Source: WTAW01 sp050115915 (GTDB lineage: Bacteria > Acidobacteriota > Aminicenantia > Aminicenantales > Aminicenantaceae). Taken from it: a DNA stretch of 19,648 nucleotides. Below the pieces are notes generated by a model. It saw nothing but the letters and a program-made list of their open reading frames with translations. It had not been told where the DNA came from and ran no database searches. Below are positions 7,180-15,801 of the stretch, piece after piece. Every line of letters starts with the position of its first letter. Position 1 is the first letter of the stretch. Both the position numbers and the translations under genes were made by a program. Location: the NCBI GenBank assembly GCA_050115915.1, contig JASFPP010000055.1, forward strand, positions 1 to 19,648, given 5' to 3'.

Positions 7180-8142
7180 ATGAGTGACTTTTCTGTTGTC
7201 TTCTACATTCTTGCTCTGTTTATCGGTTTCCTGACGATCTATTTGGCTCATAGGCTGAACAAAACATATCCTTTAGGTTATCTCAATTCCTACCTGTATT
7301 TTCTCATTTCTTTCAATATTATGGGATTCCTGAACCATATCGGACGGTATTTGGGCGTGAGTATACTCATGGACTCTCCCGAAGAGACTCTTTTATTGGT
7401 GAGGTATCTTTTCGCCTTTCTGGCTTTTCCCTTTGTGGCACTCTCCATCTATCTGTTTATTGCATTCGCGAATGACCTGATTGGTACAAAAGCGTCTTCT
7501 CTGTTCAACAGGCTATTCGGTGTTTTTTGGGGAGTTTTGTTCCTGATTCAGTTGTTCCTGGCAAGAAACTATTTCTATGCGAGGGAAGAACACGCTCTTT
7601 TTATTTTTTTCCAATCCGTCAATATCTTGGGCACTATCAGCTTTTTACTCACACCATTTTATATTCTGATCAGATCAAAGGACTTGACGGATGGCCAACA
7701 AAAGAGTATCGCCAGACGCTTTAGTTTAGTCTATCTCCTCTGTTTTGGGATGGCTTCACTCGTTACATCCCGCTTCTTGCTTCCCTATTTTTTGCCCTAC
7801 ACAAGTGTTATCATGATTTTTTCCTTCTTTACCGTGAATCTTCCGCCCGTGTTTTTTCTGATCTTTTCCCTGAGAAAATATCCGATCGAACACAACCACC
7901 CTGCTCCCCAAAGGAACAACTCGGATGATTTCTTCACTGTTTATAAAATATCCAATCGTGAGAGAGAGATCATCGAGCTTATCCTCGATGGAATGAGCAA
8001 TGCTGATATCGAAAAAAAGCTTTACATTTCTTCCCATACAGTCAAAAACCACATCTACCATATTTACCAAAAATTGGGCGTGAAAAATCGGGTTCAGATA
8101 TCAAATCTCATCCGCGATCACAATCAGGTCTATAAAGACTGA
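7180..8142 (+). CDS. Membrane-anchored LuxR-family transcription regulator
   Basis: This 320-residue protein has about seven hydrophobic helices over residues 4-232 (approximately 4-26, 33-53, 72-97, 110-130, 139-164, 181-200 and 207-231). A polar linker follows, then a C-terminal LuxR/GerE helix-turn-helix at about 257-312 (SNREREIIELILDGMSN, IEKKLYISSHTVKNH, YQKLGVKNR). There is no receiver or PAS domain, so the membrane part itself is probably the sensor, with the DNA-binding domain on the cytoplasmic side. It is the only clear plus-strand gene and is divergent from the MBL hydrolase. AGGA lies about 8 nt before the ATG. A sigma-54-type promoter lies about 310 nt upstream. Its targets are unknown; the adjacent secreted-enzyme genes are natural candidates by position only. 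Confidence 0.85.
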   Translation: MSDFSVVFYILALFIGFLTIYLAHRLNKTYPLGYLNSYLYFLISFNIMGFLNHIGRYLGVSILMDSPEETLLLVRYLFAFLAFPFVALSIYLFIAFANDLIGTKASSLFNRLFGVFWGVLFLIQLFLARNYFYAREEHALFIFFQSVNILGTISFLLTPFYILIRSKDLTDGQQKSIARRFSLVYLLCFGMASLVTSRFLLPYFLPYTSVIMIFSFFTVNLPPVFFLIFSLRKYPIEHNHPAPQRNNSDDFFTVYKISNREREIIELILDGMSNADIEKKLYISSHTVKNHIYHIYQKLGVKNRVQISNLIRDHNQVYKD

Positions 8143-8202
8143 ATGTTCTACGAGCGCGTGACTTATGTGCTCATTTCCGGTTGCGAGAAGTTTTAAGGCC
8201 CG

Positions 8203-9315
8203 TCAGTGTTTTAAAGCTGGCAGGATGTGAGAATACAGGAATCCTATGGGCTTTCTTTGATCCGTCCTGCTCCCCGTACCTCCCGTAACCACAACCACCA
8301 TGTCATGTTCAGGAACTACAAAAATATACTGGGCTCTGAATCCCATCGCGGCATAGATCAATTCCTTTCCGGCACCATCCGGATCAGGAGAGAGAATCCA
8401 CCAGAGATAACCGTAGCCGATGACACCGGGTTCTTCTCCCCCCAGATTCACATGTTTCTGGACAGATTCTTCAACCCAATGAGCCGGCACAACTTGTTGG
8501 CCTTCCCATTCACCTTTGTTCAAGTAGAGTTGCCCGAATTTTGCCATATCCTGGCTCAACAGGTTGAGGCCGCCTCCAGTGTGGAGATGTCCCTCTCTGT
8601 TTTTAAACCAATGGCATCTTGAAATACCAAGGGGTTTGAAAAGATATTTTTCTGCGTACCCATCGGCGTGCAAACCCGTACGGTTCTTCAGCATGCTGGA
8701 CATCAAGATGACTCCTCCGCTGTCGTACTGAAAATAAATTCCCGGCTCTCTGATCATCGGCCGGTCGAGATAGAATCGATCCCATCCCCGCTCCAGGCTG
8801 TTCAATTCGTGATGGGGAGATCCCGAGTGTCTCTCATGATAATCCGTTCCGCTTCGCATGGTGAGAAGGTCCTGAAGAGTCATGGAGGCTTTCCGTTCAT
8901 CCCTATTTTTGATGCCAATCATACCGGGGAAAAAATCCAGGATCTTTTCTCTAACACTCTTTATCTCGCCCCGCTCGATGGCTATCCCGATCAAAGCGGA
9001 TGTGAAACTTTTGCTAACAGACTGGAGAGTGTGCAATTTATCTGCGGAATACTTCCCGAAATATTCCTCGACAACAAGAAAACCCTTCCGCACGATCAGA
9101 AGGCTATGAAGATCTGGAAATTCCTTTCCCTCTCGGATGATTTCAACCAATCGAGTTAGACGGACAGAATCGAGGCCTTGTTTCTCCGGACTCGAGCGTG
9201 GCCACTCCCAAGAGGCCTCGCTTCCAGACAAGGAACCAAAAACTCCCAAAACAAAAAAAAACGATACAGCCACGACACATATTTTCAGGTAACGGGTGGA
9301 TGATTGATCTCTCAT
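8203..9315 (-). CDS. Exported serine hydrolase, beta-lactamase fold (second copy)
   Basis: The second PF00144-type serine hydrolase in the window. Numbered from the upstream ATG at 9333, the SxxK motif is SVSK at 105-108 (TLQSVSKSFTSALIGIAIERG) and the YxS motif is YDS at 203-205; the C-terminal element is AMGFRAQYIFVVPEHDMVVVV. A signal peptide or anchor spans about residues 16-40. I place the start at ATG 9315, where GAGAGG lies 4 nt upstream; the ATG at 9333 has no visible ribosome site and would add six residues. It is clearly related to the copy at 3593-4759 in motif sequence and length. It lies 128 bp downstream of permease 3, with no convincing promoter in between, so it may be the last gene of that operon. 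It converges with the LuxR-type gene. Confidence 0.83.
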   Translation of the reverse strand: MRDQSSTRYLKICVVAVSFFFVLGVFGSLSGSEASWEWPRSSPEKQGLDSVRLTRLVEIIREGKEFPDLHSLLIVRKGFLVVEEYFGKYSADKLHTLQSVSKSFTSALIGIAIERGEIKSVREKILDFFPGMIGIKNRDERKASMTLQDLLTMRSGTDYHERHSGSPHHELNSLERGWDRFYLDRPMIREPGIYFQYDSGGVILMSSMLKNRTGLHADGYAEKYLFKPLGISRCHWFKNREGHLHTGGGLNLLSQDMAKFGQLYLNKGEWEGQQVVPAHWVEESVQKHVNLGGEEPGVIGYGYLWWILSPDPDGAGKELIYAAMGFRAQYIFVVPEHDMVVVVTGGTGSRTDQRKPIGFLYSHILPALKH

Positions 9316-9443
9316 TCGGCCTCTCTTTGACATGTTTTTTCGAATAATACGTGATTCATGCGAATAAGTTTGATATGTCTATTCAAAACCGGAGTCGTTG
9401 AATCTGGGGTGATGAGTAGATCAAATAATCAACTCAAAAAACA

Positions 9444-12026
9444 TCATTCATACCTCAAAACATCAACAGGATTGGAAACAGCTGCTTTTAATGCCTGGTA
9501 GGAAACCGTGCAAAGGGCAATAAAAAAAGCGATAAGCGAAGCGATAAAAAACGCAGCAACGGGAATATTTATTCGATAGGCAAAATCTTCAAGCCATTTC
9601 TTGGAGATCCAATAGGCAATTGGCCAGGCTACAAAGCTTGCAACCACGATCCACTTTGTGAAATCCATAGCCAACACCATTGCAATCTTTGAGACCGAGG
9701 CCCCCAGAACTTTCCGTATTCCAATCTCTTTTGTCCGTTGCTGGGAGGTGAATGAAGCCAATCCGAACAGACCAAGACAGGCAATGAAAAATCCGAGAAA
9801 TGTGAAAACAGCAAACAGCTTTCCTGTTCTTTCCTCACTCCGGTACTGAATATTATAATCCTCATCCAGAAAAAAATACTCGAACGGATGTGCCGGGAAT
9901 AATTCGCGCCATTTTTCTTCTAGAAATGGAAAAGTCGCTGAGAGACTATCCGTGTTCACAGACAGCGTAAGAAAACTGAACTTAGAAGGCTTGATCTCCA
10001 AAACCATAGGGTCAATACTACCCTGCAGTCCATAAAAATGAAAATCATTGATAACGCCTATGATCCTTTTCGGAACATCGCCACAATCGATCGTCTTGCC
10101 GAGTATTTCTTCGTTGGAATCCAAACCGAAAACCTTTACGGCAGATTCGTTAATAACGTATGCCTCACTGGCATCGGTTCGCATATCTCTTTGGAAAGAC
10201 CGCCCGGTCAGGACTTCTATTTTATAAGTCCGCAGAAAATCAAAGTCGACATAGAGATGTTGCAGCGAATGCTCATCCGTATTATTCCCTTCGCTCATTC
10301 TAAAGTAATGCATGTGTATTCCCCATCCTGGAATACTCGAAGACACCGTTGCCCTATGAACCGTTGGGTAGTTTAAGTATTCACTTTTTACGTTCTCATA
10401 TTTGGTGCTGATGTCTTCTTTGACAGGAATCACAATCTTTTGTGCCTTCTCAAAACCTAACGGATAATCTTTCATGAATTTTATCTGCCTGTAGATGATA
10501 AATGTGCATATGATAAGAAACACGGACACTGAAAACTGAAAGACGACGAGAGCTTTTCTCAATAGACCACTCCGATTTCCTACCCTGGAAATACCCCTGA
10601 GGATTGTGACGGGCTTGAACGCAGAGAGGAGAAATGCCGGATAGCTCCCGGCGATGAGTCCTGCAAAAAGTGCAAAGACAATCAAGAGAAACAGCACTCC
10701 TGGTTGAAAAAAGTCAATAAAAAGGAATTTTTTCCCGGAAAGCTCATTAAAAAACGGTCTCATGATTTCTGCAATAAATACAGATAAAAGGAGGGCGAAA
10801 GTCGCTGTAATCATTGACTCCCCCAGGAACTGACTAACCAGTTGCTTTCTGTGGGCACCGATGACTTTACGCAGCCCCACTTCTTTGGCTCTGTTTGTGG
10901 ACCGCGCTGTCGCCAAATTCATAAAATTGATGCAGGCGAGAAAGAGTATGACTAAGCCAACCGCAGAGAATATGTAAAGATAGAGCGGACTGCCCGGATG
11001 GCCCATCTCAGCTAAAAGATGGGAGTGCAAATGGATGGTTCCAACCGGCTGGAGAAAATACTCATGTTTCACTCCCCTTTGTCCTTCCTGATTCTCTCTG
11101 TAAGTATCGGCGATATTGCGGATATTTGCCTCGAGATTATTCGGCTCAATATCCTTCCTAAGTTTGATATAAGTGTAAAGATACATATGATTCCAGCTAT
11201 TCATATGGGAATCATTGGCCAGATCATGGATGTTCATTAAGATGTTATACCTAAAATGGGTGTTGGATGGAGGATCTGGCACAACTCCAGTAATTTCATA
11301 TTCTGTTCGATCGATAGTGAGTGTTTTTCCGATTGGATTGTTTTGTCCAAAATGAATACCTGAAAAACTCTGTGTGATGACCATTGTGTTTGGTCTTGAT
11401 AGAGCAGCAGAGGATTCCCCATAAAGGAATGAAATTCCAAACAGATTGAAAACCTCTGTATCCGCATAAAATATCCAGTCTGCTAAAGACAGTTGTTTGT
11501 CCTTATCGACAACGCCACGTCCTTTAAAGAGAACTCGAGCAGATTGTTCGATTTGTGGAAAGCCTGCTTCCAAAACAGGCGCTAATGGCGCAGGTGTGAG
11601 TGCCCAAATGTGGGATCTCGATTGAATTCGACTGTCAGTCGCAACACGATAAATCCGTGAAGAATCGGGATAGAATTTGTCGTAGCTCATTTCATAGGAG
11701 ACATAGAGATAGATCATGAGACAGCATGCGATCCCGATGGCAAGCCCAAGTATATTTATCAATGAGTAGATTCTTTGCCTTTTGACCATCCGAAGAGCGA
11801 CTTTCAGGTAATTTTTAAACATATAAAACCTCCAATATAACGTATGGATAAGGAATGAAGGAATGGCTCTTAAAATTTGTGCCATGTACCACCGGTTCGC
11901 AAAATGTTTTCCCCTCTCCTGGAAAATCATCTGGAACATTTCATCAAAATCCCCCCAAAGCGTATCATGGTCGTATTTACTGGTAAAAAGCTTCAGAAGA
12001 TAATCAAATATTCTGGGGGGTCTCAT
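9444..12026 (-). CDS. FtsX/MacB-type orphan ABC permease with prefix domain 2 (permease 3)
   Basis: This 860-residue protein starts with a cytoplasmic prefix (residues about 1-68: PPRIFDYLLKLF, LWGDFDEMF, WYMAQIL) like the 'permease prefix domain 2' of Acidobacteriota and Bacteroidota permeases. Two MacB_PCD plus FtsX units follow. TM1 is about 88-110, then a periplasmic domain to about 345, TM2 347-368, TM3 404-424, TM4 443-468, TM5 492-512, a second periplasmic domain, and TM6 736-758, TM7 791-810, TM8 821-842. The FtsX signatures are EVGLRKVIGA and the C-terminal QQRTKEIGIRKVLGAS. No ATPase is encoded, so it must borrow one encoded elsewhere. It follows PadR1 by 20 bp with an AAGGA ribosome site, so the two are an operon. 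Its role is probably efflux, lipoprotein/lipid extraction or mechanotransmission; the substrate is unknown. Confidence 0.88.
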   Translation of the reverse strand: MRPPRIFDYLLKLFTSKYDHDTLWGDFDEMFQMIFQERGKHFANRWYMAQILRAIPSFLIHTLYWRFYMFKNYLKVALRMVKRQRIYSLINILGLAIGIACCLMIYLYVSYEMSYDKFYPDSSRIYRVATDSRIQSRSHIWALTPAPLAPVLEAGFPQIEQSARVLFKGRGVVDKDKQLSLADWIFYADTEVFNLFGISFLYGESSAALSRPNTMVITQSFSGIHFGQNNPIGKTLTIDRTEYEITGVVPDPPSNTHFRYNILMNIHDLANDSHMNSWNHMYLYTYIKLRKDIEPNNLEANIRNIADTYRENQEGQRGVKHEYFLQPVGTIHLHSHLLAEMGHPGSPLYLYIFSAVGLVILFLACINFMNLATARSTNRAKEVGLRKVIGAHRKQLVSQFLGESMITATFALLLSVFIAEIMRPFFNELSGKKFLFIDFFQPGVLFLLIVFALFAGLIAGSYPAFLLSAFKPVTILRGISRVGNRSGLLRKALVVFQFSVSVFLIICTFIIYRQIKFMKDYPLGFEKAQKIVIPVKEDISTKYENVKSEYLNYPTVHRATVSSSIPGWGIHMHYFRMSEGNNTDEHSLQHLYVDFDFLRTYKIEVLTGRSFQRDMRTDASEAYVINESAVKVFGLDSNEEILGKTIDCGDVPKRIIGVINDFHFYGLQGSIDPMVLEIKPSKFSFLTLSVNTDSLSATFPFLEEKWRELFPAHPFEYFFLDEDYNIQYRSEERTGKLFAVFTFLGFFIACLGLFGLASFTSQQRTKEIGIRKVLGASVSKIAMVLAMDFTKWIVVASFVAWPIAYWISKKWLEDFAYRINIPVAAFFIASLIAFFIALCTVSYQALKAAVSNPVDVLRYE

Positions 12027-12046
12027 AGTTTATTCCTTTACGGAAA

Positions 12047-12367
12047 TCATGATTTTTCCTGAATGGTGCCTGGAAATTCTGACCAAATTCGGTCATTCAT
12101 CTCTTTGGAGGCGGCTAAGGCATCAAGCCCTTTTTGAGTGATCCGGTAATATTTTTTTCGCATGCCTCCCCTGACTGCAGTCGGTTCACCCTTGAAGGAC
12201 TCGAGAAAGCCTCTTTTTGTCAGCCGATCCAGCGCAAAATAGACGACTCCGATGGCGACTTTAGATTGAGTGAGCCTCTCCAAGTGCTGGTAGACAGATA
12301 TTCCATACGCTTTACCCTGGAATTTCCATACAGACAACAGGATCTGATCCTCCAATTTTGTAAGCAT
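12047..12367 (-). CDS. PadR-family transcription regulator (PadR1)
   Basis: This 106-residue winged-helix protein has the PadR layout: an N-terminal LEDQILLSVWKF helix, GKAYGISVYQHLERL, the recognition segment VAIGVVYFALDRLTKRGFL, and the wing MRKKYYRITQKGLDAL. Such small PadR proteins are repressors that dimerise through a C-terminal helix and usually respond to small molecules or membrane stress. It precedes permease 3 by 20 bp and is co-transcribed with it. The ATG has a GAGG-type ribosome site about 7 nt upstream. The promoter (12416-12444) overlaps one of two matching palindromes, so it probably represses itself and permease 3. It belongs to a different PadR subgroup from the one at 18541-18879. 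Confidence 0.88.
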   Translation of the reverse strand: MLTKLEDQILLSVWKFQGKAYGISVYQHLERLTQSKVAIGVVYFALDRLTKRGFLESFKGEPTAVRGGMRKKYYRITQKGLDALAASKEMNDRIWSEFPGTIQEKS

Positions 12368-12410
12368 TATGCCACCTCACTCATCATTTTTACATTTTTC
12401 ATCTCATTAT

Positions 12411-12425
12411 TTCATATTATATGAA
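12411..12425. promoter_or_regulatory. Perfect 15-bp palindrome covering the PadR1 -10 box (operator 1)
   Basis: The sequence TTCATATTATATGAA is a perfect palindrome around a central T at 12418. It contains the -10 box of the PadR1 promoter (12416-12421), so a protein bound here would block RNA polymerase. The likely ligand is PadR1 itself (inference). Confidence 0.65.
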
Positions 12426-12444
12426 TGAATCGGCACACAATCAA
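12416..12444 (-). promoter_or_regulatory. Sigma-70 promoter of the PadR1-permease operon
   Basis: On the minus strand, TTGATT (12439-12444), a 17-bp spacer and TATAAT (12416-12421) give an exact -10 and a 4/6 -35. The predicted start is near 12409, about 42 nt before the PadR1 ATG at 12367. Confidence 0.7.
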
Positions 12445-12452
12445 TTTATTTT

Positions 12453-12467
12453 TTCATAATATATGAA
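12453..12467. promoter_or_regulatory. Second near-identical palindrome upstream of the PadR1 -35 (operator 2)
   Basis: The sequence TTCATAATATATGAA is a palindrome around T12460 with one imperfect pair. Its centre is 42 bp, or four helical turns, from operator 1, so two dimers could bind the same face of the helix around the promoter. A 12-bp palindrome TTATACGTATAA follows at 12469-12480. Confidence 0.6.
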
Positions 12468-12559
12468 ATTATACGTATAAGGATTCAAAAAAGTTGCCCC
12501 CCTAATTAGCGTAAATTATTCACAAATGATGCATACGCGAAAAAGTGGAATAATTCTGT

Positions 12560-12919
12560 CTATAAGCGCTCGGGTTCTTTGACGGTCCTCTCGCTCTCGA
12601 TGTTTCCGGTGTTTAGAGTAGTCGTCGGCTCTATAAGCATCACAAACACTTCTTCATCAGCCATTGGCATATGCTCCACTCCCCTGGGAATTATAATAAA
12701 TTCATTCTCACCAACGCTTATGTCCCCATCCCTCAGCTTCATCACCATAGTCCCCTTCACCACAAAAAAAAGCTCGTCTTCCGTCTCATGATGATGCCAG
12801 ATAAAGTCACCCTGAAATTTGACCAATTTGATAGAGACATCATTGACTTCGCCGACAACCTTCGGACTCCAGTGTTCATCGATCAGATCGAACTTTTGCG
12901 CGAGATTAATTTTTTCCAT
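12560..12919 (-). CDS. Small single-domain cupin protein
   Basis: This 119-residue cytoplasmic protein has both cupin motifs. Motif 1 is W-H42-H-H44-x4-E49-x6-G56, supplying the usual His, His and Glu metal ligands. Motif 2 is G70 to P78-x-G80-x-x-H83, supplying the fourth ligand. It resembles the small 'cupin domain-containing protein' group, whose members are often metal-binding and of unknown reaction. GGAG lies 8 nt upstream of the ATG. It has its own sigma-70-like promoter (12950-12978), so although it lies between the two PadR-permease units it is probably an independent gene. The stop is 192 bp upstream of PadR1. The reaction is not predictable. Confidence 0.85.
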   Translation of the reverse strand: MEKINLAQKFDLIDEHWSPKVVGEVNDVSIKLVKFQGDFIWHHHETEDELFFVVKGTMVMKLRDGDISVGENEFIIIPRGVEHMPMADEEVFVMLIEPTTTLNTGNIESERTVKEPERL

Positions 12920-12949
12920 TTATTTTTCTCCATCAATTTATATTTCTCA

Positions 12950-12978
12950 GTTATAGAACAGATATAAATTTTGAGCAA
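12950..12978 (-). promoter_or_regulatory. Sigma-70-like promoter of the cupin gene
   Basis: On the minus strand, TTGCTC (12973-12978), a 17-bp spacer and TATAAC (12950-12955) form a plausible promoter with a 5/6 -10 and a weak -35. The predicted start is about 25 nt before the cupin ATG. Confidence 0.45.
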
Positions 12979-13023
12979 TGTTTAAGGAATGTTTTTTAGA
13001 TGATGAGCCACAAACGGGGATAT

Positions 13024-15684
13024 CTATTCGTAACGAAGAGAATCCACGGGATTGGCGATAGCGGCCTTTAATGCCTGGTATCCGACAGTGCAAAGAGCGA
13101 TAACAAGCGCAAGGGCTGCCGCAAAAATAAAAAGCTCCACAGTCATCGCCATCCTGTAGGCGAAGTTCTGGAGCCACTTCTGCGCCGCAAAATAGGCTAA
13201 GGGCCAAGCGATCAGGTTGGCAACGAGCACCCACTTGGTAAATTCCCTCGAGAGGAGAAGGATCACTTGAGAAACAGTTGCTCCCATAACCCTCCGTATG
13301 CCAATCTCTTTTGTGCGCTGTTCGGCAATGAAAGAGGCCAGGCCGAAGAGTCCTAGGCAGGCAATAAATATCCCCAGGACAGTGAAGATCTGAAAAATTC
13401 GGCTGAGGCGTTCCTCAGACCTGTATTGACTATCGAAGTTTGTGTCCACGAAAAAATACTCAAAGAGGTCGCCAGGAAAAAGTTCCGCATATTTTTTCTC
13501 CAGAAAGGCTAAGGTGGAGTGCATGTTCTTGGTATTAACTGTCAAGCTAATGGAGCGAAAGAGGTCTGGCACAACCCGCATGATCATGGGCTCGATCTCC
13601 CTCTGCAATCCCCACCAGTGATAGTCTTTGACCACACCGATCACCGGATAACGTCTATCCCACAGTTCTTTTCCCAGAGCTTCCTCAGGGGAATCCCAGC
13701 CGAATGCTTTGACACCCGACTCATTGATGATAAAAGCCTTATATGTATCCGATTGAATCTCCTTGTTGAAGGGACGCCCTGCCACCATTTTTAGGCCGTA
13801 GACCTCAGTGAAATCGTGATCGCACCTCAAGCTCCGGAAAGCCTGTCCCTTTGTCTCCTGTTCCCCGTAGGGATAGACGTAGGTCCGGTTGATCATGCTC
13901 CCCGGTACACCGGATGAGGCTGTCGTTTTCAGCACGGAGGGATGTTGGAGAAATTCATTCTTTACGGCTTCGTATTTATCCGTGATCATCTCCCAGCCTT
14001 TGAGAGTAATCACAAGTTTTTGTTCTTTGTCAAAACCTAAAGGCCGGTTTTTCATATACGTGATCTGCCTGAAGATGACGAGCGTGCAAATGATCAGGGC
14101 GATGGAGATGGAAAACTGCCCCACAACAAGGATCTTCCTCATAACAGCTCCCTTTGCACCGGATTTGATCGCTCCTCTGAGAACGGAGATGGGCTTGAAT
14201 GATGAAAGGAAAAAAGCGGGATAACTCCCTGCACCAAGAGCCACAAAGATCAACAGAAGGAACACCCCGATCATTATCCCTGGATGAACCAGGTTTTGAG
14301 ACGTAAACTTCGTGAGTGCGAGGTTGTTGAACTGAGGGAGAAGGACCTGAACCAATGATACAGCGATAACCAGTGCGATCAAAACGATAAGCAGGGATTC
14401 CCCCAAAAACTGACGAACGATCTGGCGCCTGAATGCACCCACGACCTTACGCATTCCTACCTCTGTCGCTCGATTCGCCGACCGGGCCGTTGCCAGGTTC
14501 ATATAGTTCATACAAGCAATCAAGAGGATGAGTAATCCCACAGCGGAAAAAATGTACACATAGATGAGTTTTGATGATGGCTTTATCTGGTCCCCAGTGA
14601 TGGTGACACGATGGAGATTCTTGAGCGGTAGAAGGAAGAATTTATATTCGAACCCCCTTTTATCCAGCTCATCACCACAGAATTCACTCGGGATCCTTTG
14701 AATTTGTCCTTCAAAATCGTTCACATCAATGCCCTCGTTGAGTTTTATAAGGCACGCCGTCCCTGCGATCCCGGGATCCCACGATCGCCAGTGGTCCTCT
14801 TCATCCATCTCGATCGTTTTCCACGACTTGATGATCTTGTACACAAAATCCGTGTTGGGAAGGGGATCCTGGACGACACCCGTAACCTCGTACTCTCTTT
14901 CCCCGATCGTGACAATTTCTCCCAGCGGATCCAGGTCTCCAAAATACTTCTGAGCAAAGGATTTCGTCATCAAAGCCGTATTCGGTCTTTCCAGTGCTGT
15001 TTGAGGATCGCCCTGGATAAAGGGAATAGATAACACATCAAAAATGCCCGGATCCGCGTCCCAGAGAGAATCTTCCTTGAAGACCTTGTCTTTGTATTTG
15101 ACCTGAGTGATCCATCCCTGGTTGATGCGGCCGGCAGACTTCACCTGGGGATATCGATCTTTCAATGTGGGCGCCAGGAGAGGGAAATTGCCGAGCACGA
15201 GCTCTTGTCCTGCCTCTGATTTACGATCTTGACCCACGATGTAGATCCTGTCCGCATCTTTGTGGAAACGGTCAAAGCTCAATTCAAAAAGCACATAGAG
15301 AAGGATAAACAGACAACATGCTATTCCCGTGGCCAAACCAATGATGTTGATAGCAGAGTAAGCCTTGTTCTGCCTGATCTTGCGCAGAGTGACTTTCAGA
15401 TAACTCCAGGCAAGCGCGGGCATAAACCGGGAAGACGTCCAGAGCGCCCGGCCTGGAACGTCCCTCACATCCGTTTTAAAGTACTCATCTCCGATGGAAC
15501 CGGGCTGGCCCATCTGGTCGATGGCTCGTTTTAAAGACTCTTCCTCAGATAATCCTGACTCTCTGAGGCGTTTGATCTCTTCACGCAGGTGCGACTCCAG
15601 TTCTTCGATGTAGCCATCTTCCATGGATTCGCTTTTTAAGAGGCTTTTTCGCCACCTTTTAATCTCTTTTTCCAGGTCGAACAT
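13024..15684 (-). CDS. FtsX/MacB-type orphan ABC permease with prefix domain 1 (permease 2)
   Basis: This 886-residue protein begins with 'permease prefix domain 1' (residues 1-70: MFDLEKEIKRWRKSL, ELESHLREEI), a cytoplasmic helical module typical of Acidobacteriota-type permeases paired with PadR. TM1 is at about 109-133, followed by a periplasmic MacB_PCD domain, a first FtsX domain with EVGMRKVVGA, a second periplasmic domain and a C-terminal FtsX domain with EQRTKEIGIRRVMGAT. The total is about eight TM helices. No ATPase lies nearby. It is a paralogue of permease 1 (same prefix, similar length) and lies 117 bp downstream of it. The ribosome site is AGGGAG 8 nt before the ATG. The substrate is unknown; export of lipophilic compounds or envelope proteins is typical of the family. 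Confidence 0.88.
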   Translation of the reverse strand: MFDLEKEIKRWRKSLLKSESMEDGYIEELESHLREEIKRLRESGLSEEESLKRAIDQMGQPGSIGDEYFKTDVRDVPGRALWTSSRFMPALAWSYLKVTLRKIRQNKAYSAINIIGLATGIACCLFILLYVLFELSFDRFHKDADRIYIVGQDRKSEAGQELVLGNFPLLAPTLKDRYPQVKSAGRINQGWITQVKYKDKVFKEDSLWDADPGIFDVLSIPFIQGDPQTALERPNTALMTKSFAQKYFGDLDPLGEIVTIGEREYEVTGVVQDPLPNTDFVYKIIKSWKTIEMDEEDHWRSWDPGIAGTACLIKLNEGIDVNDFEGQIQRIPSEFCGDELDKRGFEYKFFLLPLKNLHRVTITGDQIKPSSKLIYVYIFSAVGLLILLIACMNYMNLATARSANRATEVGMRKVVGAFRRQIVRQFLGESLLIVLIALVIAVSLVQVLLPQFNNLALTKFTSQNLVHPGIMIGVFLLLIFVALGAGSYPAFFLSSFKPISVLRGAIKSGAKGAVMRKILVVGQFSISIALIICTLVIFRQITYMKNRPLGFDKEQKLVITLKGWEMITDKYEAVKNEFLQHPSVLKTTASSGVPGSMINRTYVYPYGEQETKGQAFRSLRCDHDFTEVYGLKMVAGRPFNKEIQSDTYKAFIINESGVKAFGWDSPEEALGKELWDRRYPVIGVVKDYHWWGLQREIEPMIMRVVPDLFRSISLTVNTKNMHSTLAFLEKKYAELFPGDLFEYFFVDTNFDSQYRSEERLSRIFQIFTVLGIFIACLGLFGLASFIAEQRTKEIGIRRVMGATVSQVILLLSREFTKWVLVANLIAWPLAYFAAQKWLQNFAYRMAMTVELFIFAAALALVIALCTVGYQALKAAIANPVDSLRYE

Positions 15685-15801
15685 GTCTCAATCTCCCTTC
15701 GAGGGCCGACTCATCAGTCGTCCCCCACCTATCTATCCATTGGTTTACAATTCAAAATTATTTTCATTCCACGTTTAATACGGGATGATTGCCGCATAAC
15801 T

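Noticed and set aside
8152..8172. GAGCGC/GTGCTC stem-loop between the convergent LuxR and serine hydrolase genes as a terminator
   Set aside because: The stem is only six pairs with a G-T wobble and has no T-run on either strand.
8668..9159. A 163-codon plus-strand ORF
   Set aside because: It lies wholly antisense to the well-supported serine hydrolase and shows no domain of its own.
3593..9315. Calling the serine and MBL-fold hydrolases antibiotic-resistance beta-lactamases
   Set aside because: They have the catalytic motifs of broad superfamilies, but lack the KTG box or specific features of true beta-lactamases, and the context is a secreted-enzyme operon.
15685..15720. CTGATGAG followed by CGAAG on the minus strand, resembling a hammerhead-ribozyme core
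   Set aside because: The second core box is GAAG rather than GAAA, and stems I-III do not form; the CGACT/AGTCG inverted repeat alone explains the pattern.
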